Of a DNA stretch of 64,000 nt, positions 45,690-54,624 are shown in pieces; position 1 is the first letter of the stretch; each line of letters starts with the position of its first letter. Source of the stretch: Planctomycetota bacterium. GTDB lineage: Bacteria > Planctomycetota > Phycisphaerae > Phycisphaerales > SM1A02. Location of the stretch: assembly GCA_003671025.1 (NCBI GenBank), contig QWPW01000011.1:19510-83509 (forward strand), read 5' to 3'. The notes beneath the pieces were generated by a model. That model was not told the DNA's origin. It made no database searches and saw only the letters and a program-made list of their open reading frames with translations. Made by a program: the position numbers and the translations under genes.

Positions 45690-46811
45690 ATGCGCGCAAC
45701 CACTGAACCAACCACTGCTATCGAGAAACAAGATCGCTGCGGCGATCTGCCCCACCGCCCTCGCGTCCTGCTAGGCAAGATGGGACTCGACGGACACGAT
45801 CGTGGCGTGAAGCTCATCGCACGGATCATGCGCGACTCGGGGATTCACGTGATTTACTCGGGGCTGTGGCAAACTCCACGCAGCCTCGCGATCAGCGCGC
45901 GCGACGAAGACGCCGATTGCATCGCCTGCAGCATGATGTCGAACTCGCACTTGGTGCTGGTGCCACGATTACTCGACGAATGTCGCAAAGTCGGTCGCCC
46001 CGATATGACGGTGAATGTGGGCGGAATCATTCCGCAAGACGATGTGCCAACGCTGCTCAACGCGGGGGTTGCGCGCATCTATCACACGGGCACGGGCATG
46101 GAGCAAATCGTCGCGAGCGTGCGCGAGAGTGTGAAGAAGTACGCGCCACTTTCGAGCAGCGTCACCACGAATCCCACGGCATTGTTGGCGCGCAACATTT
46201 CGCTCGCGCACGCCGGTCACACGGTGCACGCACCGCGCAAGCGACCGATGCAAGTGGTCGGCATCACCGGTTCGCCCGGCGCGGGCAAGAGCACGTTGGT
46301 TGCGGCGATGGCCAGCGAAGCAGTGCGTCGCGGCGAGAAGATCGCGGTGGTCGCGTTTGATCCGATGAGCACCATCACCGGCGGCGCGCTGTTGGGTGAT
46401 CGCCTGCGCGTTGACTTCAACACTGTCGATGAAGGAATCTTCTACCGATCACTTGCGATTCTGGGCGAGGACTACAGCACGCTCAACGCGATCATCGAAC
46501 TCATCGGTGGCGCGGGCTACGACAAACTCATCGTCGAAACTGTGGGCGCGGGACAGAACGATGTCGCCATCCGCAAGTTCGTCGATCGCACCGTGGTGGT
46601 GGTTGTGCCCGGCATGGGCGACGCGGTGCAGATGGACAAGGCGGGAATCCTCGAGATTGCCGACATCTTTGTGGTCAACAAAGCGGATCACGCAGGCGAG
46701 TCCAAACTCGTGCGCGAACTGCTCGATATCGCGAGCGGACGCAAGATCTTCGAGACCATCGCCACGCAAGGCAAGGGCATCGTCGAGTTGCTTGACGGCT
46801 TGTTTCTCTGA
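45690..46811 (+). CDS. Fusion of B12-binding domain and MeaB-type GTPase
   Basis: A 373-residue protein with two known modules. The first 150 residues are the cobalamin-binding domain of acyl-CoA mutases (RVLLGKMGLDGHDRGVKLIA, with base-off ligand His36 in the DxHxxG motif, then SGLWQTP and VNVGGIIPQDDV). From about 185 on is a MeaB/ArgK G3E GTPase: VGITGSPGAGKSTLVAAM (Lys200), DPMSTITGGALLGDRLR, VETVGAGQNDVAIRK and VVNKADHAGE. This order is that of IcmF without its catalytic mutase part. Inferred role: chaperone that loads and protects B12 on a separate mutase subunit, none of which is encoded nearby. Confidence 0.85.
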   Translation: MRATTEPTTAIEKQDRCGDLPHRPRVLLGKMGLDGHDRGVKLIARIMRDSGIHVIYSGLWQTPRSLAISARDEDADCIACSMMSNSHLVLVPRLLDECRKVGRPDMTVNVGGIIPQDDVPTLLNAGVARIYHTGTGMEQIVASVRESVKKYAPLSSSVTTNPTALLARNISLAHAGHTVHAPRKRPMQVVGITGSPGAGKSTLVAAMASEAVRRGEKIAVVAFDPMSTITGGALLGDRLRVDFNTVDEGIFYRSLAILGEDYSTLNAIIELIGGAGYDKLIVETVGAGQNDVAIRKFVDRTVVVVVPGMGDAVQMDKAGILEIADIFVVNKADHAGESKLVRELLDIASGRKIFETIATQGKGIVELLDGLFL

Positions 46812-46880
46812 CGCGCGTGCCAGTGCGTGCGCCAGTGCGCGCACGCCCCAGTGCGCCCACGCCCCAGTGCGCCCACGCCT
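46811..46880. repeat. Degenerate CAGTGCG/CGCCCA repeats between convergent genes
   Basis: CCAGTGCG-type units recur, with a 16-bp unit ACGCCCCAGTGCGCCC present twice in tandem (46843-46858 and 46859-46874). Confidence 0.65.
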
Positions 46881-46892
46881 GCTGCTGCTTGC

Positions 46893-46928
46893 TGAACTCA
46901 CAGCTTTTTCTGAACTCACAGCTTTTTC
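46893..46928. repeat. 18-bp tandem duplication carrying the GNAT gene stop codon
   Basis: TGAACTCACAGCTTTTTC at 46893-46910 is repeated exactly at 46911-46928. On the minus strand it encodes the last residues KKL and stop, then in the same frame VQ-KKL-stop again. Confidence 0.9.
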
Positions 46929-47449
46929 GAGATGAAATACGTCGCGCCGAGTGGAACGACGGCACCGACGCGCTCGAGTCCCGTGAATCCCAATCGCAAG
47001 TAGAGCGCGATCGCGCGCGCGTTCGATGCCGACACTTCGAGCGTGAGCTTGGCGAAGCGATGTTCGTTCGCGACATCAATCAACGCGTTGATCATGAGTG
47101 TGCCTAAACCGACGCCGCGCGCGATGGGCGAAACGTGCACATCGTGAATGTTGAACAGCTGCGCGCGGCCAAACGTGGTGTAACCCTCGAAGGCGACCAA
47201 GATTCCTTCGGCGTCGTCGGCTCCTTCGCGCGCGGCAAACAAGACCAATGTTCCCGCGCGTTGCGCGAGATCATCAGCGACGAGCGTGAAGTGTTCGACG
47301 CCAAGTTGCGGACTCGCCGAAACTGGCTCGGCGGCAAACTCAGCCATCAGACGCGCAAACGCGAGTCGATCTTCTGCGTCGGTGAAATCGCAGATCCATA
47401 CGCTCGGCCCTGCGGCCACGTCTTCGGTCACGGGTGCATCAGCGCTCAT
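46916..47449 (-). CDS. GNAT-family acetyltransferase
   Basis: A 177-residue N-acetyltransferase-like protein. The acetyl-CoA loop is visible in HDVHVSPIARGVGLGTLMIN, followed by a helix and the ARAIALYLRLGFTGLER motif typical of the end of GNAT domains. The first 30 residues are variable. Substrate unknown. Its ATG overlaps the stop of the MmgE/PrpD gene by 4 nt (ATGA at 47449-47446), so the two are translationally coupled and probably work on related compounds or are simply co-expressed. The last codons and the stop are duplicated in tandem downstream. Confidence 0.88.
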   Translation of the reverse strand: MSADAPVTEDVAAGPSVWICDFTDAEDRLAFARLMAEFAAEPVSASPQLGVEHFTLVADDLAQRAGTLVLFAAREGADDAEGILVAFEGYTTFGRAQLFNIHDVHVSPIARGVGLGTLMINALIDVANEHRFAKLTLEVSASNARAIALYLRLGFTGLERVGAVVPLGATYFISKKL

Positions 47450-49020
47450 TCGAATATCCCGCGATCAGCAATGGCGAAGTCGTACAACTTGGCGAGGTCG
47501 CTTCCGTTCATCGCGGCGATTGAGTTGAAGCGATCGATGATCGGCGCCGACTGATCCGACGCCAGCGCGCCCAACAACTGCGCCTTTTTGCCGAGAATCC
47601 CGCGCAAATCCGCGGTGGTGTTGCGCGCGTGTCCTGCGGGATACATCACCAAGCCCGAGTCAAAGGTGCGGCCGTCCTGCATGTGAATCACGATGGATGT
47701 CGGGATGCCATCGGGATAGCGACGGTCGTATTCCGCGCCACCGTGCGTGAACTCGAACTTCGCCATCAACGCGCGAGTGGCAGCGTGATGGATCGCGTCG
47801 GGTGCGTAGTCACACGGCATGAGCATGAGCGACTTCCAGTAGCAGTTGTCGCAGTGACCGAGCTTGCTCGACTTGGTTGAAGCAGCGAGATCAATCGCCT
47901 TGCGCAGCAGCGTCGACACGATGTAGACCATCGAGTGATCCGCGGATTGACGCGTCTTGGGATCGCGCTTGGCGGGATCACCGATGATGCCAAACGCGGG
48001 CTCGTAAGCAACGATGGTGATCTTGCTGATCGCCTGATGCTGCTCGAGAATCTGTGGATTCTCGCGAACCAAGGTGAGCAATCCTTGCAGCGCGCCCGCC
48101 GATTGATGCTCATACAAACCGAGCTTGAAGTGCATGCCCATCACCGCGAAATCGCTGCCCGAGTGCGAGAGCACCAAGTCAAACGGACTGTCGCCGGAGG
48201 TCTTCTCGAACTGGCGGAACATGCACTCGGGATTGCGGAAAATGTCGCGTGGGCCCATGAATCCGCGCATCGAGCGCATCATCGAGAGCACGGCGACTTC
48301 GGTGGTGATCGCCGCCGAGGCGCCTTTGGAGTCGCTCAACTGCTTGCCCGCGCGAATCGCGCGCCACGGGATGTAGTGGGCGACGGTCATGCCGATCGCG
48401 CTCTCGATTTGTTCAGCCGTCGCGCCCATCATTGCGCCATACACCGCCGCGCTGGCGATGGCGCCGTGCACGACATGATCGATCTTGTAGGTCTTGAGCG
48501 AGAACACTTCGGCGAGGCGACCACGAATCTCATCGATGGCCACCATGCCGCGCAGTGCGTAGGCGCCGTCGCGACCACTCTGCTGTGCCGCAGCGATGGC
48601 GACCGGATAGAAATCGTTGTGACCAAACTCGCCCGCGACGTGACCGAGCTTCGGGTTGAAGCCAAAGTTGGTTCCGTTGGAATCCCACTCGCGCACCGCG
48701 TTGGAGTTGGCCACGATCGCCTTCTCCGCGGCAACTTTCGCGGTCGAACCAAACACAGACGCACCCTTCGCGTTGGGATACTCCGCAGCCTCGCGGCGCA
48801 GAATGATCGGCGCGTTGGTGTTGAGCGCGATCGCGCTCAGTCCGCACAACACCGAGTCGGTGTGAAACATCGTGGTGCGCTCGAGCACCGATGCATCGGG
48901 GACTCCAATCTTGCCCGACATGAAATCGATGGCGAAGTGGCCGATGCCCAGCGCCTGATTGCTGTTGCGCGGCAGGATGGTTTGCGTGGTGGAAGTCGCC
49001 GCGTCGCTGGGAATCGCCAA
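47446..49020 (-). CDS. prpD: MmgE/PrpD family protein, probable 2-methylcitrate dehydratase
   Basis: A 524-residue PrpD-type dehydratase. The family removes water from 2-methylcitrate in propionate breakdown. Conserved features: the N-terminal FAIDFMSGKIGVPDASVLER, CGLSAIALNTNAPIILRREA, GEFGHNDFYPVAIAAAQQ, KTYKIDHVVHGAIASAAVYG, SDSKGASAAITTEVAVLSMM and DSGLVMYPAGHARN. The TTG at 49020 is chosen as the start because AGAGG sits seven bases upstream and the frame above it contains no family sequence. prpB and prpC are not adjacent, so 2-methylcitrate as substrate is likely but not shown by context. Confidence 0.85.
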   Translation of the reverse strand: MAIPSDAATSTTQTILPRNSNQALGIGHFAIDFMSGKIGVPDASVLERTTMFHTDSVLCGLSAIALNTNAPIILRREAAEYPNAKGASVFGSTAKVAAEKAIVANSNAVREWDSNGTNFGFNPKLGHVAGEFGHNDFYPVAIAAAQQSGRDGAYALRGMVAIDEIRGRLAEVFSLKTYKIDHVVHGAIASAAVYGAMMGATAEQIESAIGMTVAHYIPWRAIRAGKQLSDSKGASAAITTEVAVLSMMRSMRGFMGPRDIFRNPECMFRQFEKTSGDSPFDLVLSHSGSDFAVMGMHFKLGLYEHQSAGALQGLLTLVRENPQILEQHQAISKITIVAYEPAFGIIGDPAKRDPKTRQSADHSMVYIVSTLLRKAIDLAASTKSSKLGHCDNCYWKSLMLMPCDYAPDAIHHAATRALMAKFEFTHGGAEYDRRYPDGIPTSIVIHMQDGRTFDSGLVMYPAGHARNTTADLRGILGKKAQLLGALASDQSAPIIDRFNSIAAMNGSDLAKLYDFAIADRGIFE

Positions 49021-49140
49021 TGGAGTGCCTCTGTTGGTTTGGAAGTGAAGGGCGTCGATGGTAACAGAGCGCACTTGGCAAACTCGCGCCGCGAGTGATG
49101 CGCGCAATCACCGTGAATACAAGGCGTTTTTGCGAATTCG

Positions 49141-49255
49141 CATCGTCGCGCCGCGAGCCTGAGCATCGTCGCGCCACGAGCCTGAGCATCGTCGCGCCAC
49201 GAGCCTGAGCATCGTCGCGCCGCGAGCCTGAGCATCGTCGCGCCGCGCAGTCAAG
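49141..49255. repeat. Five-copy 23-bp tandem repeat upstream of prpD
   Basis: Units starting CATCGTCGCGCC occur at 49141, 49164, 49187, 49210 and 49233, each followed by GCGAGCCTGAG or ACGAGCCTGAG; the last is partial. They fill the 250-base gap upstream of the prpD start. Confidence 0.9.
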
Positions 49256-49270
49256 CGCAGCGATCAACCA

Positions 49271-51013
49271 TCACGCAACAGCGCCGCGCGTTTGCAGAGT
49301 TCGAGCCATTGCGCGGACCAACAACGCGCAACAAACCATCCCCACCACATAACTCACGAGAGCGACTGGAAGCCAATACACGTCGCGAGCGATCACCAGA
49401 GGGAGCGGCACCAGCACGCTGAACGCGAGGCAGATGCACAATCGCAGCGGGCTCACCGCGCGCAGGCGTTGTTCGACATCGATGCGCCAGAGCACCACCG
49501 CCGCGGCGCCGTCGCACAGAACCATCAAGCCCCACGCGACAAAGACCGCATCGGGAGAGGGTTGCGATGCGCCAACGATGAGCAGCAACATCGAGGCGGT
49601 GCGCACCACCATGACGCCGAGCAGGATGCGACGCAGCTGCTCGCTCGAAGCGCCGCGGGCCAACGTGAAGATCGCAAACGGCACCAGCGCAATCTGGAAG
49701 ATCACCCACATGGTGAACGCCCAATACACCATGCTCGAAGTAAAGGTGATGAGGGTCGACGCCATTCCAGTGCGTGCACTTCCAGTGCGTGAAGTCATCT
49801 GACTTACTAACAACGGCGGCAGTTGCAACAACAGCGCCAGTGCGATCCCGACGGTCGCGTTGCGAAACCGCGTCGCGCCCAACACAAAGTTCGTGCGTAC
49901 GCTCGGCTGCGTCCACCGATCCGTGAAGCGTGTATCGACGATGACATGGGCGCATTCAGGGCATTTCTCGCCAATTTTCTGCGCGGCGATGTCGTAGCCG
50001 CAGCCTTGGCACTGCAGTGGTCGACACGATCCGTCGCCCAACGGAGCGCGCTGCTTGAGTCGCGTGCCTTCAGGAAGAAGCGATGCCACGTTTACTTCTG
50101 CAATCGTCGGAAGCGCGCGCATGGCACCGTGATGCATCGCGGTGAGCGCGCCCGCAGCGTTGGCGCGCGCGAGCGCCTGCGCGACGTCGCAGTGCGTCGT
50201 GATCGCCGCAAGAAACGCGCCGACAAACGCATCACCGCATCCCACGGTGTCAATCGCGTCCACCACGAATCCGCGATGGAGGTAACGCGCACTCCCCACC
50301 GCCGCAATCGCGCCGTGTGCGCCGAGGGTGATGATGACCGTCGCGTTCTTCATGCGCGATGCCAGGATCTCAAGCGCCTGCTGCACGTCGCGCACACCAG
50401 TGAGCAACTCGGCTTCGTGTTCGTTGACCACAAGTCCCGCGAGCTTCTCCAACTTGATCTCAAGCAAGGACTCGTCGGCGGGAGCCGCGTTGAGCCACGG
50501 TCGTAATCCTCGCGCCGCGGCAAGGGCAATGCCTTCGACAAGATGCGCGCATTCATTCTGAAACAGCACGATTTCGCCCGTGTGCGCGCTGGCGAGAAAT
50601 GCTTCGATCTGCGCAACCGTGATGCGTGTGTTGCTCTGGGGCGCGATGACGATCGCGTTGTGTCCGTCGCGCGCGACCATCACACACGCCGCTCCTGAAA
50701 CAGCGTCGGCAGTGGACACCGCACCAACATGCACGCCCGCGTCCTTCAGTTGCGCGCGAATGAATGCGCCGTCTGCGCCGGTGCGACCGAGCATGCGCAC
50801 GCGCGCGCCGCACCTTGCCGCCGCAGCTGCTTGATTGGCGCCCTTGCCTCCCGCATAGGTTTCACTCGAGAGCGCCGCGACCGTCTCGCCCGCGCGCGGA
50901 AGCGACGCGACGCGCATGACTCGATCAATCATCATCGAGCCAACGACATGCAGCGTGGTTGGTCGCGTCAAATGAATCGACGATTGATTCGTGGCATGAC
51001 GTGCGGATGACAA
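49271..51013 (-). CDS. Ribokinase-like sugar kinase fused to zinc ribbon and multi-pass membrane domain
   Basis: A 580-residue, three-part protein. Residues about 18-320 are a PfkB/ribokinase kinase: VVGSMMIDRVMRV, the sugar-binding YAGGKGANQAAAAARCG and the catalytic VDAIDTVGCGDAFVGAF (about 250-265; the usual DTxGAGD has Cys for Ala). Then a zinc ribbon with Cys335/338 and Cys351/354 (CQGCGYDIAAQKIGEKCPEC), a module common in planctomycete membrane proteins. The last 190 residues hold about six hydrophobic helices, such as MWVIFQIALVPFAIFTLA. The frame is open throughout. The start may be TTG 51013 or TTG 50968. Inferred: a membrane-tethered sugar or nucleoside kinase. Confidence 0.82.
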   Translation of the reverse strand: MSSARHATNQSSIHLTRPTTLHVVGSMMIDRVMRVASLPRAGETVAALSSETYAGGKGANQAAAAARCGARVRMLGRTGADGAFIRAQLKDAGVHVGAVSTADAVSGAACVMVARDGHNAIVIAPQSNTRITVAQIEAFLASAHTGEIVLFQNECAHLVEGIALAAARGLRPWLNAAPADESLLEIKLEKLAGLVVNEHEAELLTGVRDVQQALEILASRMKNATVIITLGAHGAIAAVGSARYLHRGFVVDAIDTVGCGDAFVGAFLAAITTHCDVAQALARANAAGALTAMHHGAMRALPTIAEVNVASLLPEGTRLKQRAPLGDGSCRPLQCQGCGYDIAAQKIGEKCPECAHVIVDTRFTDRWTQPSVRTNFVLGATRFRNATVGIALALLLQLPPLLVSQMTSRTGSARTGMASTLITFTSSMVYWAFTMWVIFQIALVPFAIFTLARGASSEQLRRILLGVMVVRTASMLLLIVGASQPSPDAVFVAWGLMVLCDGAAAVVLWRIDVEQRLRAVSPLRLCICLAFSVLVPLPLVIARDVYWLPVALVSYVVGMVCCALLVRAMARTLQTRGAVA

Positions 51014-51081
51014 GGCTGCAGCCTATCAAGCACGCGCGCCGCGGTTCGCGACGAACTCACTTCAATTCAAACGCGACGCTC

Positions 51082-51114
51082 AAAAAAACGCACGAACAAC
51101 TTTGTTCGTGCGTT
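51082..51114 (-). terminator. Intrinsic terminator after the membrane protein gene 51143-51835
   Basis: A perfect 13-bp stem (AACGCACGAACAA at 51087-51099 with 51102-51114). The A run at 51082-51088 provides the T tract on the minus strand. Confidence 0.92.
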
Positions 51115-51142
51115 GACTGCAATTGCTTGTTTCACACAGGTT

Positions 51143-51835
51143 TCACCCGTGCAGCGGTTCGCCCTCATAGTGACGCCAGATGCGCAGCGCGGCGACCGCG
51201 GTGCACACCGAACCTCCCGCAGCGAAGAGCGCGGGCATCCACCACACTGCGGGAACAACGGCCACACACATCAACGAAATGCTCGCGAGCATCCACGCGA
51301 ATCCGCCGAGCGAACCGATCGCGGTTCCGTAGTGGCGCTTGGTAATCGCAGGAAGCGCGAAGGAGAGCTCGGCCATGAGCATCGCTGGCGCAAGCGCGCC
51401 GAAGTAGGCGAAGAGATCGCCCGAGAGCGAACCCTCCACAAAAATAAACCGTTGCACAAACAACAGCGCGAGCGCGCCTGCCGCGATCGCGCCGTAATGC
51501 AGCGTTTGTCGATGATGATGACGACCAAGCCGAGGCGCAGCGGCAAGCACCCAAGCGACGCGCACCGCACACAACGTCGCGATGAAGCCGATGGAAATCA
51601 ACACGATTTGTGCGGCATCCGAAACAACTGCGCCCACGCTCGCGGCCGACGCGCTGTCTCCGACGAAGGCCAACGCGGTGCCGAGGAACCAAATCGGCAT
51701 CAGCACTGCGACCAGCGAGAGAAACAATGAGGCGATCCAGACGCCGTCATCGCTCGCACGTGCGTTGCGGCTGCGTGATCGAGCAGGGCCACGCGTGACA
51801 TCGTTGTCGTGATTGCGAGTCAGCGAAATTGCCAT
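51143..51835 (-). CDS. Hypothetical multi-pass membrane protein
   Basis: A 230-residue integral membrane protein with about six hydrophobic helices, for example GVWIASLFLSLVAVLMPIWF, AGALALLFVQRFIF and WMLASISLMCVAVVPAVWWM. A strong ribosome binding site, AGGAGG six bases upstream, fixes the start at ATG 51835; the longer frame (from 51979) is rejected. The N-terminus is polar (SLTRNHDNDVTRGPARSRSR). No family is recognised. It is a separate transcription unit, bounded downstream by a terminator. Confidence 0.72.
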   Translation of the reverse strand: MAISLTRNHDNDVTRGPARSRSRNARASDDGVWIASLFLSLVAVLMPIWFLGTALAFVGDSASAASVGAVVSDAAQIVLISIGFIATLCAVRVAWVLAAAPRLGRHHHRQTLHYGAIAAGALALLFVQRFIFVEGSLSGDLFAYFGALAPAMLMAELSFALPAITKRHYGTAIGSLGGFAWMLASISLMCVAVVPAVWWMPALFAAGGSVCTAVAALRIWRHYEGEPLHG

Positions 51836-52193
51836 GAGAGCCTCCTGTGATGTCGTCGGTGACATCGCGGTTTGATGCCGCGCACGCTCGTCGCGTGCCG
51901 CGTCCGAGAGAAGTCCTCGCGCGCGAGAGACACGGCGACGAAGCCGCGCTTGCCGCGAGAAATCAATACCCATCTGCAAAGGTTTACAACTCGAACTGAT
52001 CAGGCTGATTGGGCGATCTCATCACACGATCGCCGCGACGATGTCTGAAGACACTACCTGTTGGCACTGCGCAATCAACAGTCAGACAACCCGAGTATCT
52101 TCATCGTCAATGGGTCGTGATGCACACAAAATTCAGCCCGATTGCGTATTTCTCGCAAAATCACTCTGTGATCATTTTCACAAGAGCGAGGCG
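51836..52193. other. Gap between the membrane protein gene and fbp
   Basis: The 358 bases hold the AGGAGG ribosome binding site of the membrane protein gene (about 51842-51847) and presumably its promoter. A 78-codon frame (52041-52277) starting MSEDTTCWHC overlaps the end of fbp and is not called. Nothing else was recognised. Confidence 0.6.
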
Positions 52194-53186
52194 TCAGCGC
52201 AGGAATTCCCGCACTTTTGTGACCTCATCGCGGGATCCCATCAGCACCGGAACGCGCTCATGCACGCGCTGAGGTAAATGCTCGAGGGTCGGGATCGCTC
52301 CTGAATATGCCAGTCCACCCGCACGTTCGATGATGAATGCCATCGGGCTCGCTTCGTAGAGGTAGCGCAGTTTTCCCTCAGGGTTCTTCTTGGTGGGCGG
52401 ATACATGAACACGCCGCCGGTCAGCAATATGCGATGAACATCGGCCACCATGGAACCGATGTAGCGCGACGAATACCCGTTCTGATGCGCCCAGGCGAGA
52501 TAGTTCTGGTAGCCCTGCGGGAACGATGAGGCGTAGGCCTCGTTCACCGAATACACCTTGTTTGCCGTAGGAATGCGCAGGTTGTCTTTAACCAGCAAGA
52601 ACGAACCGATGTAGGGGTCGAGTTCAAAAAGCGCCACCCCACTGTCGGTGGTCAACACGAAAATCGTCGACGAGCCGTACAGGATGTAGCCCGCGGCAAC
52701 TTGTTTCGATCCTGGTTGGCACACCGTCGTTTGCGCGTCAGGAATGTTGGGGTCGTTGCGCAGGATCGAAAAGATCGTGCCCACGCCAACGCCCGTGTCG
52801 AGGTTCGAGCTTCCGTCGAGGGGGTCGAACAACACGCAGTACTTCCCACCCTCACTGCCCTTGCGCAGAATGGTGGGTTCGTCGTCCTCTTCGCTCGCGA
52901 GCACTGCGACCGACGCGCGCGTGCCGAGGCAACGCATGATCGCTTCGTTGGCGATGACATCGAGTTTCTGCTGCTCCTCGCCTTGCACATTGGTTTCGCC
53001 GAATTGTCCGATCGAGCCAGAGAGACGAGCCCGACGCACCTGATTGGCGATGCTCTTGGCCGCGAGTGAAATGGCGCTGACAATCCACGTGAAGTCGCCG
53101 CTCGCGCGGGGATGCTTGGCCTCCTCGAGCAAAATGTGGCTCTGCAGGCTCATGAGATTTTCGGAGAAGTCGTGGCGGGTAGTCAT
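52194..53186 (-). CDS. fbp: Fructose-1,6-bisphosphatase, class I
   Basis: Removes the 1-phosphate from fructose-1,6-bisphosphate in gluconeogenesis and the pentose route. The metal-binding signature is CVLFDPLDGSSNLDTGVGVG; VLASEEDDEPTI supplies further metal ligands, GSMVADVHRILLTGGVFMYP and GKLRYLYEASPMAFIIERAG bind the substrate phosphates. ATG 53186 (MTTRHDFSEN) gives 330 residues, the usual length; the longer frame has no homologous N-terminus. It is divergent from the thiolase gene, with 210 bases between. Confidence 0.97.
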   Translation of the reverse strand: MTTRHDFSENLMSLQSHILLEEAKHPRASGDFTWIVSAISLAAKSIANQVRRARLSGSIGQFGETNVQGEEQQKLDVIANEAIMRCLGTRASVAVLASEEDDEPTILRKGSEGGKYCVLFDPLDGSSNLDTGVGVGTIFSILRNDPNIPDAQTTVCQPGSKQVAAGYILYGSSTIFVLTTDSGVALFELDPYIGSFLLVKDNLRIPTANKVYSVNEAYASSFPQGYQNYLAWAHQNGYSSRYIGSMVADVHRILLTGGVFMYPPTKKNPEGKLRYLYEASPMAFIIERAGGLAYSGAIPTLEHLPQRVHERVPVLMGSRDEVTKVREFLR

Positions 53187-53396
53187 GCGGATCTCAACAT
53201 CGGGGGTACGCGAATCGTGGCGCGCCAGTGTCTTCACTGAAGCGCTCCATAGCACTGCCATCGCGTAAACGCGGCGGCACTCGTCGCTATCATCGGCGCC
53301 CCCGTGGCGGGTTGTGCACTCGGCACGTGCCTGCCATCAACGTCGCGCAACTCCCCCGTTGGCTCCCCGCGAGTCACGGACCACCGAAGGACTTTC

Positions 53397-54581
53397 ATGA
53401 CCGCTCGCCCTGCCGTGTACATCGTCGCCGCTCGCCGCACCCCCATCGGCAAGTTCATGGGCGGACTCGCCCGCGTTCCCGCGCCGGTGCTCGGCTCGTA
53501 TGTCGCGAAGGCCTTGTTCGAGGCCGTTCCCGGAGCGCAAGCGCATGTCGACGAGTGCATCATGGGCCACGTGCTGCAAGCAGGAGTGGGCCAGAATCCT
53601 GCGCGTCAAGTGGCGATCTTGGGCGGACTGCCCGACACCATCAGCGCGGTGACGGTGAACAAGGTTTGCGGATCAGGTCTGCATGCAGTCATGCAAGCGG
53701 CGCAGTCGATTCGCGCGGGCGACAACCACGTCGTGCTCGCGGGCGGCATCGAGAACATGGACCTCGCGCCACACATGATGCACATGAGGAATGGCATCAA
53801 GTACGGACCAGGCGCGATGCAAGACCACATGGCCCACGACGGATTGACCTGCGCGTTTGAGAAGTGGGCCATGGGTTGCGCCTGCGACTTTCTCACCGCG
53901 CGCGACGGAGTGACCCGCGCGGAGCAAGATCGCTTCGCCGCACAAAGTCACATACGCGCCGCGCAAGCAACAAAAGATGGTCACTTTAAGAGCGAGATTC
54001 TTCCACTTACGGCCGAGCAGTGCATGGCCAAAGTTGGGGTTGACGCAGACGAAGGCATTCGCAGCGACACCACTGTCGAAAGCCTCGCCAAGTTGAAGCC
54101 TGCGTTTGGCAAGGACGGCACCGCAACCGCGGGCAACGCGAGCCAGATTTCTGACGGCGCAGCGGCGGTGCTTGTGATGAGCGAGGAAGGTCTGCGCAAG
54201 ACTGGCGCTACGCCGATTGCGCGGATCATCGATTCGAATACGGTGGGCGTCGCGGCCAAAGAATTGTTCTTCGCCCCTAAGGTGGGCATCGAGACGATTC
54301 TCGCGAAAAACGGCCTCAAAGTCGCGGATATCGATCTCTTCGAACTGAACGAGGCGTTCGCGGGCCAAGTGCTCGCCGACATCACTCCGCTGGGGATTCC
54401 TGAGTCGAAGCTCAACATCTGTGGCGGCGGTGTGGCGCTTGGTCACCCCATCGGGGCGAGCGGCGCGCGTGTGTTGGTGACGTTGGTGCACCAACTCAAG
54501 CGCACCGGCGGCAAGCGCGGCATCTGCTCGCTTTGCCTCGGCGGTGGCAACGCCGTCACGATGCTGATTGAAATGTGCTGA
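53397..54581 (+). CDS. Acetyl-CoA acetyltransferase (thiolase)
   Basis: A 394-residue thiolase that joins two acetyl-CoA or cleaves 3-ketoacyl-CoA. The nucleophilic Cys is in VNKVCGSGLHAVMQAAQSIR, the catalytic His in NICGGGVALGHPIGASGARV and the second Cys in SLCLGGGNAVTMLI. NEAFAGQVLADI is also typical. ATG 53397 (MTARPAVYIVAARRTP) fits the family N-terminus. The type (biosynthetic atoB-like or catabolic fadA-like) is likely biosynthetic by length and the single-chain layout, but no partner beta-oxidation or PHB genes are adjacent, so no symbol is given. Confidence 0.94.
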   Translation: MTARPAVYIVAARRTPIGKFMGGLARVPAPVLGSYVAKALFEAVPGAQAHVDECIMGHVLQAGVGQNPARQVAILGGLPDTISAVTVNKVCGSGLHAVMQAAQSIRAGDNHVVLAGGIENMDLAPHMMHMRNGIKYGPGAMQDHMAHDGLTCAFEKWAMGCACDFLTARDGVTRAEQDRFAAQSHIRAAQATKDGHFKSEILPLTAEQCMAKVGVDADEGIRSDTTVESLAKLKPAFGKDGTATAGNASQISDGAAAVLVMSEEGLRKTGATPIARIIDSNTVGVAAKELFFAPKVGIETILAKNGLKVADIDLFELNEAFAGQVLADITPLGIPESKLNICGGGVALGHPIGASGARVLVTLVHQLKRTGGKRGICSLCLGGGNAVTMLIEMC

Positions 54582-54624
54582 TTCGTTTCGCTCGAGACAC
54601 CGTGACTACGCAAAGGACACTCAC

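Noticed and set aside
52041..52277. A 78-codon plus-strand frame beginning MSEDTTCWHC
   Set aside because: It overlaps the end of fbp and has no ribosome binding site or family match. The CxxC near the start is the only attractive feature.
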